Shown here: one piece after another, positions 28,786 to 38,225 of the stretch
Layout of the letters: the number at the start of each line of letters is the position of its first letter
How positions within the stretch are numbered: position 1 is the stretch's first letter
Source of the DNA: Kushneria marisflavi
Lineage (GTDB): Bacteria; Pseudomonadota; Gammaproteobacteria; Pseudomonadales; Halomonadaceae
Assembly (NCBI RefSeq): GCF_002157205.1
Contig: NZ_CP021358.1
Location: forward strand, 2,914,001 to 2,978,000
Direction of reading: 5' to 3'
DNA: 64,000 nt
Notes under the pieces: generated by a model
The model's database searches: none
What the model was told of the DNA's origin: nothing
What the model saw: the letters and a program-made list of their open reading frames with translations, nothing else
Program-made: the position numbers and the translations under genes

Positions 28786-29712
28786 ATGAGTAAACGTAAA
28801 CGTCACGAATATCCCGAATCCTTTGCGCACCCGCGTTACTGGCCGACCTGGTGTGCGATCGGCCTGATGCGCGTGGGCGCCTTTCTGCCCTGGCGTCTCA
28901 AGCTGTGGGTTGGCACGGCCATCGGCGAGCTGGTGTGGCGCTTAGTCAAACGCCGCCGCCATATCACCGAGACCAATCTGCGCCTGTGTTTTCCGGAGCT
29001 TGATGAGCGCGAGCTCGCCAGACTGGTCAGACGCACCTTTCATGCCAACGGTATCGGTATTCTGGAAACCGCGACCGGCTGGTGTCGCGACCCGGAGCAT
29101 CTACGCCATCGTGTCAGCTTCAAGGGCACCGAACACATGGAAGCGGCGAAAGCCCGCGGCAAGGGTGTGTTGATCATCGGCATCCATTTCTCGACGCTGG
29201 ATCTGGGTGGGGCACTGCACTCGCTGTTTTTCGATGCCGACGTGGTCTATCGCCCCCACAACAATCCGCTGTTCGAGCATTTCATGACCAGGGCGCGGCG
29301 CGGCATTTTTGGCGCGGCCATCGATCGTCATGACCTTCGCGGCGTGGTTCGACGCATCAAGGGCGGTCATGCGGTGTGGTATTCACCGGATCAGGACTTT
29401 GGCCGAGAGGCGAGCGTGTTCGCCCCGTTTTTCGGTATCGATGCGGCCTCAATCCGGTTGACCTCCAAGATCGCACGCATGACCGGCGCGCCGGTCATGC
29501 CGCTGATGTTTCATCGCAACCCGGACAATCGCACCTATACGCTCGAATACCTGCCGGCGCTTGAGAATTTTCCCAGCGGGGATGAGGTGGCCGATGCCTC
29601 TCAGGTCAACGCCTTCATCGAGATGGCCATTCGCAAGCACCCCGAGCAGTATCTCTGGCTGCATCGTCGCTTCAAGACCCGCCCGGAAGGAGAGGCGTCC
29701 TTCTACGACTAG
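28786..29712 (+). CDS. lpxL: Lipid A acyltransferase, LpxL family
   Basis: A 308-residue LpxL/LpxM-family acyltransferase. The HX4D motif is HFSTLD in GIHFSTLDLGG, and YRPHNNPLFEHFM with WYSPDQDFGR matches LpxL/LpxP (lauroyl or palmitoleoyl transferase). TTG 28783 and ATG 28786 are adjacent; ATG is preferred. One N-terminal hydrophobic segment anchors it in the inner membrane. It is a paralogue of 10586-11536 but more LpxL-like. Confidence 0.92.
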   Translation: MSKRKRHEYPESFAHPRYWPTWCAIGLMRVGAFLPWRLKLWVGTAIGELVWRLVKRRRHITETNLRLCFPELDERELARLVRRTFHANGIGILETATGWCRDPEHLRHRVSFKGTEHMEAAKARGKGVLIIGIHFSTLDLGGALHSLFFDADVVYRPHNNPLFEHFMTRARRGIFGAAIDRHDLRGVVRRIKGGHAVWYSPDQDFGREASVFAPFFGIDAASIRLTSKIARMTGAPVMPLMFHRNPDNRTYTLEYLPALENFPSGDEVADASQVNAFIEMAIRKHPEQYLWLHRRFKTRPEGEASFYD

Positions 29713-29765
29713 CGTGTTCACAGGCGTCATCAAAAAGTGATGGGATGAACAAAACGATAAAGTGA

Positions 29766-29797
29766 AAAAAGGGCCACCCGACGGGGTGGCCCTTTTT
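29766..29797. terminator. Bidirectional terminator between lpxL and ettA
   Basis: AAAAAGGGCCACCC (29766-29779) and GGGTGGCCCTTTTT (29784-29797), loop GACG. A and T runs on both sides suit both convergent genes. Confidence 0.92.
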
Positions 29798-29846
29798 GAT
29801 ACGGCGTTTCAAGACACTACATCAATACACCGGAAAGTGATGCAGG

Positions 29847-31507
29847 TCAGGCGTCGATGCGCTTGTACTTCACGCGTTTGGGCGTGTCGCTGCCCACGCG
29901 CTTGTGGTAGTCCGCTTCATAATCGGTGTAGTTGCCTTCAAAGAACTCGACGTGGGAGTCACCTTCGTAGGCCAGGATGTGCGTGGCAACACGGTCCAGG
30001 AACCAGCGGTCGTGGCTAATGACCATCGCACAGCCCGGGAAGGCCAGCAGGGCTTCTTCCAGCGCGCGCAGGGTCTCGATGTCCAGGTCGTTGGACGGCT
30101 CATCGAGCAGCAGCACGTTGGCGCCCTGTTTGAGGGTCTGGGCCAGCTGCAGGCGACCGCGTTCACCGCCGGAGAGATCCTTCAGATACTTCTGCTGGTC
30201 ATTGCCCTTGAAGTTGAAGCGCCCCACATAGGCACGCGAGGAGACCTCGTAGCCATTGATGTTGAGCATGTCCTGACCGCCGGAGACGGCTTCCCAGACG
30301 GTCTGGCGATCATCCATGGCATCGCGCAGCTGCTCGACGTAGGCGATGTCGACGGTGTCACCGATCACGACATCACCGCTGTCGGGCTGTTCCTGACCGG
30401 TGATCATGCGAAACAGGGTCGACTTGCCGGCGCCGTTGCCGCCCACGATGCCCACGATCGCACCCGGCGGGACGGACATGGTCAGATCCTCGATCAGCAT
30501 CTTGTCGCCAAAGCGCTTGGTGACGTTGTGCAGCTCGATGACCTTGTCGCCCAGACGCGGTCCCGGCGGAATGTAGATCTCGTTGGTTTCGTTGCGCTTC
30601 TGGAAATCGCCGGACTGCAGCTCGTCAAAACGATTCAGGCGTGCCTTGCTCTTGGCCTGGCGGCCCTTGGGATTCTGGCGAACCCACTCAAGCTCCTGCT
30701 TGATTGCCTTTTGACGCGTTGCTTCCTGCTTGGCTTCCTGTTCAAGGCGCTTTTCCTTGGCCTCAAGCCAGGTCGAGTAGTTGCCTTCCCAGGGAATGCC
30801 ACGACCGCGGTCGAGCTCGAGAATCCAGCCGGCGGCGTTGTCCAGGAAGTAGCGGTCGTGCGTGACGGCCACGACAGTACCGTTGAACTCGGTCAAAAAG
30901 CGCTCGAGCCAGCCCACGGATTCAGCATCCAGGTGGTTGGTCGGCTCATCGAGCAGCAGCATGTCGGGGCCGGACAGCAGCAATCGGCACAGGGCGACAC
31001 GACGACGTTCCCCCCCCGAGAGATGCTCGACGCGGGCATCCCATGGTGGCAGACGCAGGGCCTCGGCAGCCACTTCCAGCTTGCGTTCGAGGTTATGGGC
31101 GTCGCTGGCCTCGATCATGTTCTCAAGGCGTGCCTGCTCGGCGGCCAGCGCGTCGAAATCGGCATCCGGCTCGGCATAGGCGGCATAGACGGCATCGAGC
31201 TTCGCCTGCGCTTCAGTGATTTCGGACAGGGCTTCCTCAACGGTCTCGCGAACCGTCTTGCTGTCGTCGAGCTCCGGTTCCTGCGGCAGATAGCCCACAT
31301 TGAGATTGGGCATGGGCCGGGCTTCGCCGTGATAGTCCTGATCGACGCCCGCCATGATTCTCAGAAGGGAGGACTTGCCCGAACCGTTCAGTCCCAGAAC
31401 ACCGATCTTGGCGCCGGGGAAAAACGACAGGGAGATATCCTTGAGGATGTCGCGCTTGGGGGCACGGTCTTGCCCACCCGATTCATGGTATAGACGTATT
31501 GCGCCAT
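29847..31507 (-). CDS. ettA: EttA energy-dependent translational throttle, frameshifted near codon 17
   Basis: An ABC-F protein with two ATPase domains: Walker A GLNGSGKSSL and GGNGAGKSTLF, signatures LSGGERRRVA and LSGGERGRLQ, Walker B LLLDEPTNHLD and LLLDEPSNDLD. The canonical start MAQYVYTMNRVGKTVPP is read from ATG 31507 but runs out of frame; the next residues (KRDILKDISLSFFPG) are in the neighbouring frame. One base is missing in a G run on the + strand (31458-31462, five G where six would keep frame). This is either a true frameshift mutation, a programmed shift, or a homopolymer sequencing error. If intact, it gates the ribosome's first translocation step according to ATP level. Confidence 0.93.
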
Positions 31508-31641
31508 GGAGTGGATTCAGCCTCGTAGTCAATGGTGATAGGCAGGGTATCAGAGGCAGTCGTCTGCCAGTACCGTGATGATAGAGATCAGGGGGCATCA
31601 CGGCCAGCGTAAAGCGGCAGTCACGATTTCATACAAATGGG

Positions 31642-31664
31642 CAGGGCGCCACAAGGGCGCCCTG
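31642..31664 (-). terminator. GC-rich hairpin downstream of the PA3496-like gene
   Basis: Perfect 9-bp arms CAGGGCGCC (31642-31650) and GGCGCCCTG (31656-31664), loop ACAAG. It lies just after the minus-strand gene ending at 31695 but has only a weak T-run, so terminator status is uncertain. Confidence 0.55.
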
Positions 31665-31694
31665 CAGGAGAGACTCTGGTTCAGAAGGAGGCGG

Positions 31695-31883
31695 CTATTC
31701 CTCTTCGTCCCATTCATCCCAGCCGTCGATCAGATCGCGCTCGAGTCGCCGCGCTTCCAGGAGCGATTCAACGCGTCGGCGAGCACAGATCTCGCCCTTT
31801 TTGGGACGTGCGCTGGGTGTCCAGGTGTCATCATTGACCGCGTCAAGCTCATCGGGGGCTTCATCAAACAGCTCGGTACTCAT
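31695..31883 (-). CDS. Small acidic protein, PA3496 family-like
   Basis: A 62-residue protein starting MSTELFDEAPDELDA at ATG 31883 (GAGGG upstream). The middle has ARRRVESLLEARRLERDLID and the end is WDEWDEEE, matching the short PA3496 'putative envelope integrity' family pattern (RR.vE..lE.r.L...L...W.d). No signal peptide. Function in relatives is only loosely tied to the envelope. The gene is close to ettA. Confidence 0.75.
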   Translation of the reverse strand: MSTELFDEAPDELDAVNDDTWTPSARPKKGEICARRRVESLLEARRLERDLIDGWDEWDEEE

Positions 31884-32048
31884 GGTGGCTGCCCTCAGCT
31901 GCAAAAAAAGCTGTATAACGCCCTTTCAGATCCCGGGCAAGCGCTTTTTGCACCCTCATATAACCAATGCATGACAATGGGGTCAAGCCTGCAGGAAAGA
32001 ACATCGAGCCCACTCATGGCGGGCCATTCGTACGAATGCCTGTAAAGC

Positions 32049-32486
32049 TCAGGACATCTCTTCAACGCGTGCGCGCAGGCGCTCGAGTTCCTGCTGAGCT
32101 TCCACCAGGCTGGTCACATCCTTCTGGACACCGATGAAGTACAGCAGCTGGTCCTCTTCGTCATGAACAGGCGTAATCGAGAGTTCATTCCAGAACAGGG
32201 AACCATCCTTTTTGTAATTGCGGATGACCTCACGGCAGGCATGACCCTCCTTGAGAGCGTCTCTGATGCGATCCAGACCGGGCTGCTGGTTATCGCCGTT
32301 TTGCAAAAAGCGGCAGTCGCGATAAAGAATTTCGTCAGCGCTATAGCCGGTCAGTCCTTCAAACCCGCTGTTGACGTAGATCAGGATATTTTCGTTGCCT
32401 TCCTGTTCTGCCACCACAATGCCATCTCCCGAGGCGTTAACGACACGTTCGAGCAGCTCGGGGCTGATCATCCGCTGTGTTTGCAT
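32049..32486 (-). CDS. Short LOV blue-light photoreceptor protein
   Basis: A 145-residue single LOV/PAS domain with short N- and C-terminal helices. The flavin-adduct motif is YRDCRFLQ (Cys58). Asn90 and Asn100 lie in RNYKKDGSLFWNELSI, and Gln121 in YFIGVQKDV; all FMN-contact residues of LOV domains are present. The layout closely resembles the Pseudomonas putida short LOV proteins (PpSB1/PpSB2-LOV), which dimerise through the C-terminal helix and have no effector domain. The C-terminal helix EAQQELERLRARVEEM could mediate dimerisation. The output partner is unknown. Confidence 0.9.
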   Translation of the reverse strand: MQTQRMISPELLERVVNASGDGIVVAEQEGNENILIYVNSGFEGLTGYSADEILYRDCRFLQNGDNQQPGLDRIRDALKEGHACREVIRNYKKDGSLFWNELSITPVHDEEDQLLYFIGVQKDVTSLVEAQQELERLRARVEEMS

Positions 32487-32627
32487 GATCGATATTTCCT
32501 TGAGTTTAATGCTTCCCTGTCATGCAGGTAGCGGCTTTTCGGTCATGAAAGATAGGCTTGCATGATATGAAGTCCAGCGGGCGTGATGCCAGCATAATGA
32601 GTAGCAAAAGCACACTGCCTGCAAAGT

Positions 32628-32648
32628 CCCATTAAATTACCTAATGGG
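32628..32648. promoter_or_regulatory. Palindrome CCCATTA-N7-TAATGGG between lov and selW-like genes
   Basis: Perfect 7-bp arms at 32628-32634 and 32642-32648, in the 259-bp divergent region. The dyad is the size of a typical dimeric repressor operator. No T-run follows immediately. Confidence 0.5.
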
Positions 32649-32745
32649 TGGCGGAGTTTTTTAAGTCTCTCTGTTGCATGATGTAACTTCGTGAACCGGA
32701 CTGAAAACCATCACCGACCCGATAATTCCCTACAAGGAGCCCTTG

Positions 32746-33030
32746 ATGAAAGTCACCATTCATTACTGCACACAGTGTCAGTGGCTGTTGCGCGCGGGAT
32801 GGTACGCGCAGGAGCTTTTATCCACCTTTGGCGAAAGTCTTGAGCAGGTGGCACTGGCGCCCGGCCATGGCGGCCATTTCGAAATCGTGATGGTTGACGA
32901 CGACCAGGCCTTATCGGAGGTGATCTGGGAGCGCAAGCGCGATGGCGGGTTTCCCGACATCAAGGAGCTCAAGCGACGCGTCCGGGATCGACTTGACCCC
33001 GGACGGGATCTTGGTCATGTCGACCGCTGA
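32746..33030 (+). CDS. SelW/SelT/SelH-family (Rdx) thioredoxin-like protein
   Basis: A 94-residue protein with the redox motif CTQC at residues 8-11 (MKVTIHYCTQCQW), then WYAQELLSTFGES and GGHFEIVM, typical of Rdx proteins in the SelW clade with Cys in place of Sec. AAGGAG is upstream of ATG 32746. The proposed role is thiol redox handling in the cytoplasm. The final dozen residues are charged and variable. Confidence 0.9.
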   Translation: MKVTIHYCTQCQWLLRAGWYAQELLSTFGESLEQVALAPGHGGHFEIVMVDDDQALSEVIWERKRDGGFPDIKELKRRVRDRLDPGRDLGHVDR

Positions 33031-33064
33031 GACAGCGGGCTTGAGGCACTGCCTCCCAGGCTCA

Positions 33065-34045
33065 CTACCACCAGCGCCACTTTTTCAACAATGCCATGAC
33101 GCCGGCGCCGACCAGCATCGACAGCACTACCACGACGGCAAATCCCGCCGGGCTTGAGGCGCCTGGAATGCCACCGACATTGATGCCCAGAAGCCCGGTT
33201 AGAAAGGTCAGTGGCAGAAACACGGCCGTGATGATGGACATCAGATACATGCGCTCGTTGAGCCTTTCATTGTGCAGATTCGAAAGCTGCTCCTGAAGAA
33301 CCAGAGCGCGCTCCTGCATGGCGCGAAAATCCTCCACATAACGGAAGAGCTGGTTGGACGCTTCACGAAGCCACAGCCTTGCCGTTTCATCAAAAATGTC
33401 ATCCTCGGCCAACCTTGCCAGACAGTGATACTGCGGCTCCATGAAACGACGCAGTGTAATGAGGGGCTGTCGAATATCGGTCAGCTCCTCGTTGGTAATG
33501 GCAGGGCTATCCTTTAGGGTCTGGCGCTCTTCCAGTTCGCCCAGAGCATCATCGATCTGATGGGTCAGGTCGCCCACGCGGTCGACCAGCGTATCCGCCA
33601 TGCCGGCCATCAGCTCGCCAACATTGCGGGCACCTTCACCGGCGTCAAGATAGGCACGAACGCGTGTGATCGACTGCAGCGGTCGTCGACGCACGGTGAT
33701 CAAGCGGTTTTCGGTCAGCCAGACCCGCAGCGAAATCATGTCGTCGGGGTCCGCACCCGGGTTCAGGTTGACACCGCGCAGGGTCGTGATCCTCCCGGCC
33801 TTGAACATGGCCACGCGCGGGCGGGTGTCCTCTTCCGTCAGCGCCTCGATGATGTCCTCATCAAGTTCTGCAATGGTGCCGAGAAAGTGATCAACATCCT
33901 TGTGGGTAAAGTCCAGATGCATCCAGAGCGGCGCCTCATCGTGTTGCCAGACGCGGGAAAGCTCTTCGTTGTCCAGTGGCGTACCGCTGCCCTCGCCATC
34001 CAGACGATAGGCCACCACAAAGGAAGAAGTAGAAGCAGAGGACAT
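33065..34045 (-). CDS. zntB: ZntB-type zinc transporter (CorA family)
   Basis: A 326-residue protein. The N-terminal cytoplasmic domain is rich in acidic and basic helices, then two C-terminal TM helices (MSIITAVFLPLTFLTGLLG and FAVVVVLSMLVGAGVMALL) flank the loop motif GINVGGIPG, the ZntB variant of the CorA GMN loop. ATG 34045 is preferred over 34078. It forms a homopentamer exporting or importing Zn or other divalent cations. The GIN rather than GMN motif supports ZntB over CorA. Confidence 0.9.
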   Translation of the reverse strand: MSSASTSSFVVAYRLDGEGSGTPLDNEELSRVWQHDEAPLWMHLDFTHKDVDHFLGTIAELDEDIIEALTEEDTRPRVAMFKAGRITTLRGVNLNPGADPDDMISLRVWLTENRLITVRRRPLQSITRVRAYLDAGEGARNVGELMAGMADTLVDRVGDLTHQIDDALGELEERQTLKDSPAITNEELTDIRQPLITLRRFMEPQYHCLARLAEDDIFDETARLWLREASNQLFRYVEDFRAMQERALVLQEQLSNLHNERLNERMYLMSIITAVFLPLTFLTGLLGINVGGIPGASSPAGFAVVVVLSMLVGAGVMALLKKWRWW

Positions 34046-34115
34046 GTCGGATTTTCCACCGTGAGTCGAAAGGATCATGAATACGGCGGCCGTGCCGCCG
34101 TGCTTGAATCAGTAC

Positions 34116-34796
34116 TTAATGGTGACTGGCATGGGGTGTATCGCCTGGCGATGCTGTTTCAAGCATCGAGGCCACGGTCGGCCAGATATTATCGAGCATG
34201 ATGGGCTGTCCCTTTGCATTGGGATGGATGCGATCGTCCTGCATCAGATCGGCATTGAGGGCCACGCCATCAAGGATAAAGGGCACCAGCGGCACATCGT
34301 AGCGGCTGGCCAGCGTCGGGAAAACATTGGCGAAGGCCCTTGTGTAGGTCTTGCCATAGTTGGGGGGGATCAGAATGCCCAGAAGAACCACGCGTGCGCC
34401 GCTGGCCTGGCTCTTCTCGATCATCTGCGCCAGGTTATCCTGCATGCGCTGTGGCGGTAGTCCCTGTAATCCGTCGTTGCCTCCCAGCTCCAGCAGCACG
34501 ATATCGGGGTGGTAGGTCCCGAGTGCGTCAGGCAACCGCTCAAGGCCGGCCGCCGTGGTGTCACCGCTGATGCTGGCGTTGACCACCCTGTGCTGGCCGG
34601 GCGCTTCGGCGTCGAGTCGCTGGCGCAGCAGGTTGACCCAGCCTTCATCACGATCGATGCCTCGTGCAGCGCTGAGACTGTCGCCGACTACCAGCAGCGT
34701 TTCGGCCTGCACCGGCTGTAGTGCCGCTGCCAGTACCACCACCAGCATCATTAAACGTCGCCGGCCTTTCGGCGCGATGCGACGTGAAACCTTCAT
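34116..34796 (-). CDS. tesA: GDSL esterase/lysophospholipase, TesA-like
   Basis: A 226-residue protein with a signal peptide (MMLVVVLAAALQPVQA/E). The SGNH blocks are GDSLSAA (Ser), ASISGDTT (Gly), LELGGNDG (Asn) and DRIHPNAKGQ (Asp/His). It acts in the periplasm as thioesterase I/protease I/lysophospholipase L1. ATG 34796 is preferred over TTG 34814. It is divergent from ybbA, the same arrangement as tesA-ybbA-ybbP in E. coli. Confidence 0.93.
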   Translation of the reverse strand: MKVSRRIAPKGRRRLMMLVVVLAAALQPVQAETLLVVGDSLSAARGIDRDEGWVNLLRQRLDAEAPGQHRVVNASISGDTTAAGLERLPDALGTYHPDIVLLELGGNDGLQGLPPQRMQDNLAQMIEKSQASGARVVLLGILIPPNYGKTYTRAFANVFPTLASRYDVPLVPFILDGVALNADLMQDDRIHPNAKGQPIMLDNIWPTVASMLETASPGDTPHASHH

Positions 34797-34815
34797 CCAA
34801 TTCAGGTAGCGCAAG

Positions 34816-35637
34816 ATGTCGACTCCAGAAACCAGAAAACAGGACGTTGAGCACCCCAGTCAGGATGACCGTTCACGTCATGGTCGGGATGATCACGCAC
34901 TAAGCGCACGCCCACAGGATAGAACACCCGTTCTGATGGCGCGCCAGCTTGAAAAGACCGTTGGCAGCGGCGCCAGTGCCATTACCATCCTCAAGGGGCT
35001 GGATGTGGAGATTCACGCCGGTGAAAGCGTGGCGATCGTGGGCAGCTCGGGCGCGGGTAAATCCACGCTGCTGGCGCTGCTGGCCGGGCTGGACACACTC
35101 ACTCATGGCGAGCTTGCCCTGTTTGGCGAGTCTCTGTCATCACTGGATGAAGATGGTCGTGCACGCCTGAGAGCCGGTCAGGTCGGCTTCGTGTTTCAAA
35201 ACTTTCAACTGCTGCCAACGCTGACCGCGCAGGAAAATGTCCTGTTACCGCTGGAGCTGAGCGAGCGCCGTGTCGATACCGAGCAGGCCCGGCAGTGGCT
35301 GGCACGGGTGGGGCTTGAGGCGCGCGTACAGCATCTGCCCAAACAGCTCTCGGGTGGCGAGCAGCAGCGGGTCGCGATCGCGCGTGCCTTTGTCACCCAG
35401 CCGGCGCTGGTGTTTGCCGATGAGCCGACCGGCAATCTCGATCGCGCCACGGGCGACCGGGTGGCGGATCTGCTCTTCACGCTCAATCGTGAATCTGGCA
35501 CCACACTGGTGCTGGTCACTCACGACCCGCAGCTGGCGGCGCGCTGTGACCGTACCCTGACGCTTGATGAGGGCCGTCTGCACACCCACGACGGTACGAC
35601 GGTGCCGAGCCATGGTCCCGAGGGAGTCGATCGCTGA
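34816..35637 (+). CDS. ybbA: ABC transporter ATP-binding protein YbbA
   Basis: A 273-residue LolD/MacB-type ATPase. Walker A is [11 protein letters not shown], signature [14 protein letters not shown] and Walker [13 protein letters not shown]. The first 40 residues are hydrophilic and probably non-essential; ATG 34936 is an alternative start. Its stop overlaps the ybbP start by one base. With YbbP and TesA it may form an envelope lipid- or ester-handling system. Confidence 0.93.
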   Translation: MSTPETRKQDVEHPSQDDRSRHGRDDHALSARPQDRTPVLMARQLEKTVGSGASAITILKGLDVEIHAGESVAIVGSSGAGKSTLLALLAGLDTLTHGELALFGESLSSLDEDGRARLRAGQVGFVFQNFQLLPTLTAQENVLLPLELSERRVDTEQARQWLARVGLEARVQHLPKQLSGGEQQRVAIARAFVTQPALVFADEPTGNLDRATGDRVADLLFTLNRESGTTLVLVTHDPQLAARCDRTLTLDEGRLHTHDGTTVPSHGPEGVDR

Positions 35638-38225
35638 TGACTGCTCGCTCGACTTCCGGGGCCGGCGCTTCGACGCCACCTCCTTCCAGCGGGGGTCTGC
35701 ACACCCTGCGCCTGGGCTGGGCCGGTTTGCGGCGCGATCTACGGGCTGCCGATGTTCGCGCGCTTTTTATGGCGCTGGTGCTGGCAGTCGCGGCCACCAC
35801 CATGATTGGCTTTTTCCTGGATCGCATCGGCAGCGCGCTGGAACGGCAGTCCGGACAGCTGTTGGGCGGTGATCTGGTGCTGGTGCAGGGCAATCCATTC
35901 GATACGCAGGTGCTCGACACGCTGGAAGATGCCGGGATGACGACGTCTCGTCAGGTCAATACCGTTTCGATGGCAGGGTTTGGTGATCGCTTTCAACTGG
36001 CGAGCCTCAAGGGCGTGGCGCCGGCCTATCCGCTGTATGGCAGCTTTCAGGTCGATTTTGGGGATGGTCCGGAGACCACCACCATGCTGCCCGAGCGACA
36101 CACTGTCTGGGTGGAGCCACGACTGGGGACAGCGCTGGGCCTGAGCCTGGGAGATGACATCACGCTGGGTGATGAACCGTTTCGGGTCAGCGGCTGGATT
36201 CTGGAAGAGCCGGATCAGGATGTGGGCCTTGCCAGCTTCAACCCGCGCATCATGATTGATCTGGCCGATCTTGAGCGCTCCGGACTCATGGCACCGGGCG
36301 CCCGACTGACCTGGCGTCTGCTGGCGGCCGGTCCGCCGGAGGCGGTGCGCTCGCTGGATGATCAGCTTGAGGCCTGGCAGGATCGCGGCATCCGCGTGAT
36401 TGATGTGCGCAAGGATAGCCCGCGCATCGGTCGGGCGCTGGAGCGTTCCCAGCAGTATCTGAGCCTTTCCGGGCTGGCTGCCGTGCTGCTGGCAGGTGTC
36501 GCCGTGGCCATGGCCACACGTCGCTATGTCGACCGCCATCTGGATACCGCCGCCCTGATGCGCTGCTTTGGTGCCAGTCAGCAACAGCTTGCCCGTATCT
36601 TTGCCGCTCAGCTGGCCATGCTGGCGTTGACGGCGGCAGCGGCAGGGGCCGTAATGGGGCTGATCGGGCAGTGGGCACTGTTGAAACTGCTGGTGCAGTT
36701 TCTGCCGCTGGAGCTGCCGCCGCCCGGGCCGCTACCGCTGTTGTTGGGCATGCTGACGGCCGTGGCCATTCTGATCGGGTTTGCCGGCCCGACGCTTTTG
36801 CGTCTCCGGCAGGTCAGTGCACTCAAGGTGCTGCGTCGCGAGCTGGCACCATTGCCGGCTTCAGGCTGGATCATCATTGCCTGTGCCAGTCTCATGTTCG
36901 GTGGGCTTTTGTGGCTCTACAGCGGTGACCTGATCCTTTCAAGCGGATTGCTGGTCGGCGGGCTGATCACGCTGGTGGTGCTGTGGGGCGTGGCACAGGT
37001 GATGCTGTCAGTACTCCTTGAAGGTGCGGGTCTGCTGCCACAGCACTGGCGCATGGGGAGCCGACAGCTGGCGCGTCGGCGGCAATCCAGTATCGGGCAG
37101 ATTCTCGCCTTTGCCGTCACCTTTGCCCTGATGGCCTTGATTGCGCTGGTACGAACCGATCTGATCGACGACTGGCAGTCGAAATTGCCACAGGATGCGC
37201 CCAATCAGTTCGCCATCAACATTCAGCCCAGCCAGCGAGAAGGCTTTGTCAGCGCACTGGATGAGATGACCGATAGTCGCTCGGAGGTCTATCCGATCGT
37301 GCGTGGGCGACTGGTTGAAATCAACGGCGTGACCGCGCGGGATGCGGTGCCGGAAAAAGCGCGCAACGATGGCAACCTGCGACGCGAAATCAATCTGACC
37401 TGGGCGGCCACCATGCCCGCCAATAATACCCTGACGCAGGGTCGCTGGTTCTCGAACGACGGCTTTTCAGGCGACAGCGAAACGGCACCAGCAACCCGCG
37501 ATGCGCCTGTAGGTGTGTCGGTGGCAGAAAGCATGGCGAAGGATTTTTCACTCGCCCTCGGCGATCGTCTGACCTTCGACATCGGCGGGCGTGAGGTAAC
37601 GGCCAGAATTACCAGCCTGCGCCAAGTGGATTGGGAGTCATTTCAGCCCAACTTCTTCGTCATTTTCCCGCCCGGGCCGCTTGAGCGCTTCAGCCACAGC
37701 TTTATCACCGCCTTTCATCTGCCCGCCAGCGAGCAGCAGGCGCTGGGGCCGTTGATACAACAATACCCGTCGGTATCGCTTCTGGACATTGATGCCATCC
37801 TGCAGCAGGTACGTGATCTGCTGAGTCAGGTCTCTCGAGCCGTAGAGCTGGTGCTTTTGTTTGTACTGCTGGCGGGTATTGCCGTGCTCTATGCCGCGCT
37901 GACGGCGTCCCTGCCGGCGCGTGCGCATGAATGGGCGCTGCTCAGAGTATTTGGTGCCGGCGATAAAAGGCTGGTGAGCACCCAGCTGGCGGAATTTGGC
38001 TGGCTGGGTTTTGCCAGCGGCCTGCTCGGTGCCATGCTGGCAGAAGGCATCAGTGCGCTGCTTTATGGCGTATGGCTGGATCTCGATGTGCGGCTGCACT
38101 TGAGTCTGTGGCTTTTGATGCCTTTAAGTGGGGCGCTGTTGATTGGCGGCATCGGCTATCTGCTCAGTACGCCGCTTCGGCGTCAGGCGCCGATGGAGAG
38201 CCTTCGACTGCTGGGGGAGGGGTAG
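35637..38225 (+). CDS. ybbP: ABC transporter permease YbbP (FtsX-like)
   Basis: An 862-residue protein with about ten TM helices and two FtsX-type modules: TM1 at about residues 45-65, a large periplasmic domain, TMs at about 280-450, a second periplasmic domain and TMs at about 740-850. ALMRCFGASQQQLARIFAAQ and ALLRVFGAGDKRLVSTQLAE are the paired FtsX motifs. The substrate is unknown; the E. coli homologue pairs with YbbA and TesA. Confidence 0.92.
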   Translation: MTARSTSGAGASTPPPSSGGLHTLRLGWAGLRRDLRAADVRALFMALVLAVAATTMIGFFLDRIGSALERQSGQLLGGDLVLVQGNPFDTQVLDTLEDAGMTTSRQVNTVSMAGFGDRFQLASLKGVAPAYPLYGSFQVDFGDGPETTTMLPERHTVWVEPRLGTALGLSLGDDITLGDEPFRVSGWILEEPDQDVGLASFNPRIMIDLADLERSGLMAPGARLTWRLLAAGPPEAVRSLDDQLEAWQDRGIRVIDVRKDSPRIGRALERSQQYLSLSGLAAVLLAGVAVAMATRRYVDRHLDTAALMRCFGASQQQLARIFAAQLAMLALTAAAAGAVMGLIGQWALLKLLVQFLPLELPPPGPLPLLLGMLTAVAILIGFAGPTLLRLRQVSALKVLRRELAPLPASGWIIIACASLMFGGLLWLYSGDLILSSGLLVGGLITLVVLWGVAQVMLSVLLEGAGLLPQHWRMGSRQLARRRQSSIGQILAFAVTFALMALIALVRTDLIDDWQSKLPQDAPNQFAINIQPSQREGFVSALDEMTDSRSEVYPIVRGRLVEINGVTARDAVPEKARNDGNLRREINLTWAATMPANNTLTQGRWFSNDGFSGDSETAPATRDAPVGVSVAESMAKDFSLALGDRLTFDIGGREVTARITSLRQVDWESFQPNFFVIFPPGPLERFSHSFITAFHLPASEQQALGPLIQQYPSVSLLDIDAILQQVRDLLSQVSRAVELVLLFVLLAGIAVLYAALTASLPARAHEWALLRVFGAGDKRLVSTQLAEFGWLGFASGLLGAMLAEGISALLYGVWLDLDVRLHLSLWLLMPLSGALLIGGIGYLLSTPLRRQAPMESLRLLGEG

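Noticed and set aside
29904..31493. Long open frame (529 codons) on the + strand antisense to ettA
   Set aside because: It mirrors the GC-rich ettA gene, has no RBS or recognisable domain and is a codon-bias shadow.
31575..32045. 156-codon + strand frame over the PA3496-like gene
   Set aside because: No RBS or family similarity; antisense to a gene with a recognised family pattern.
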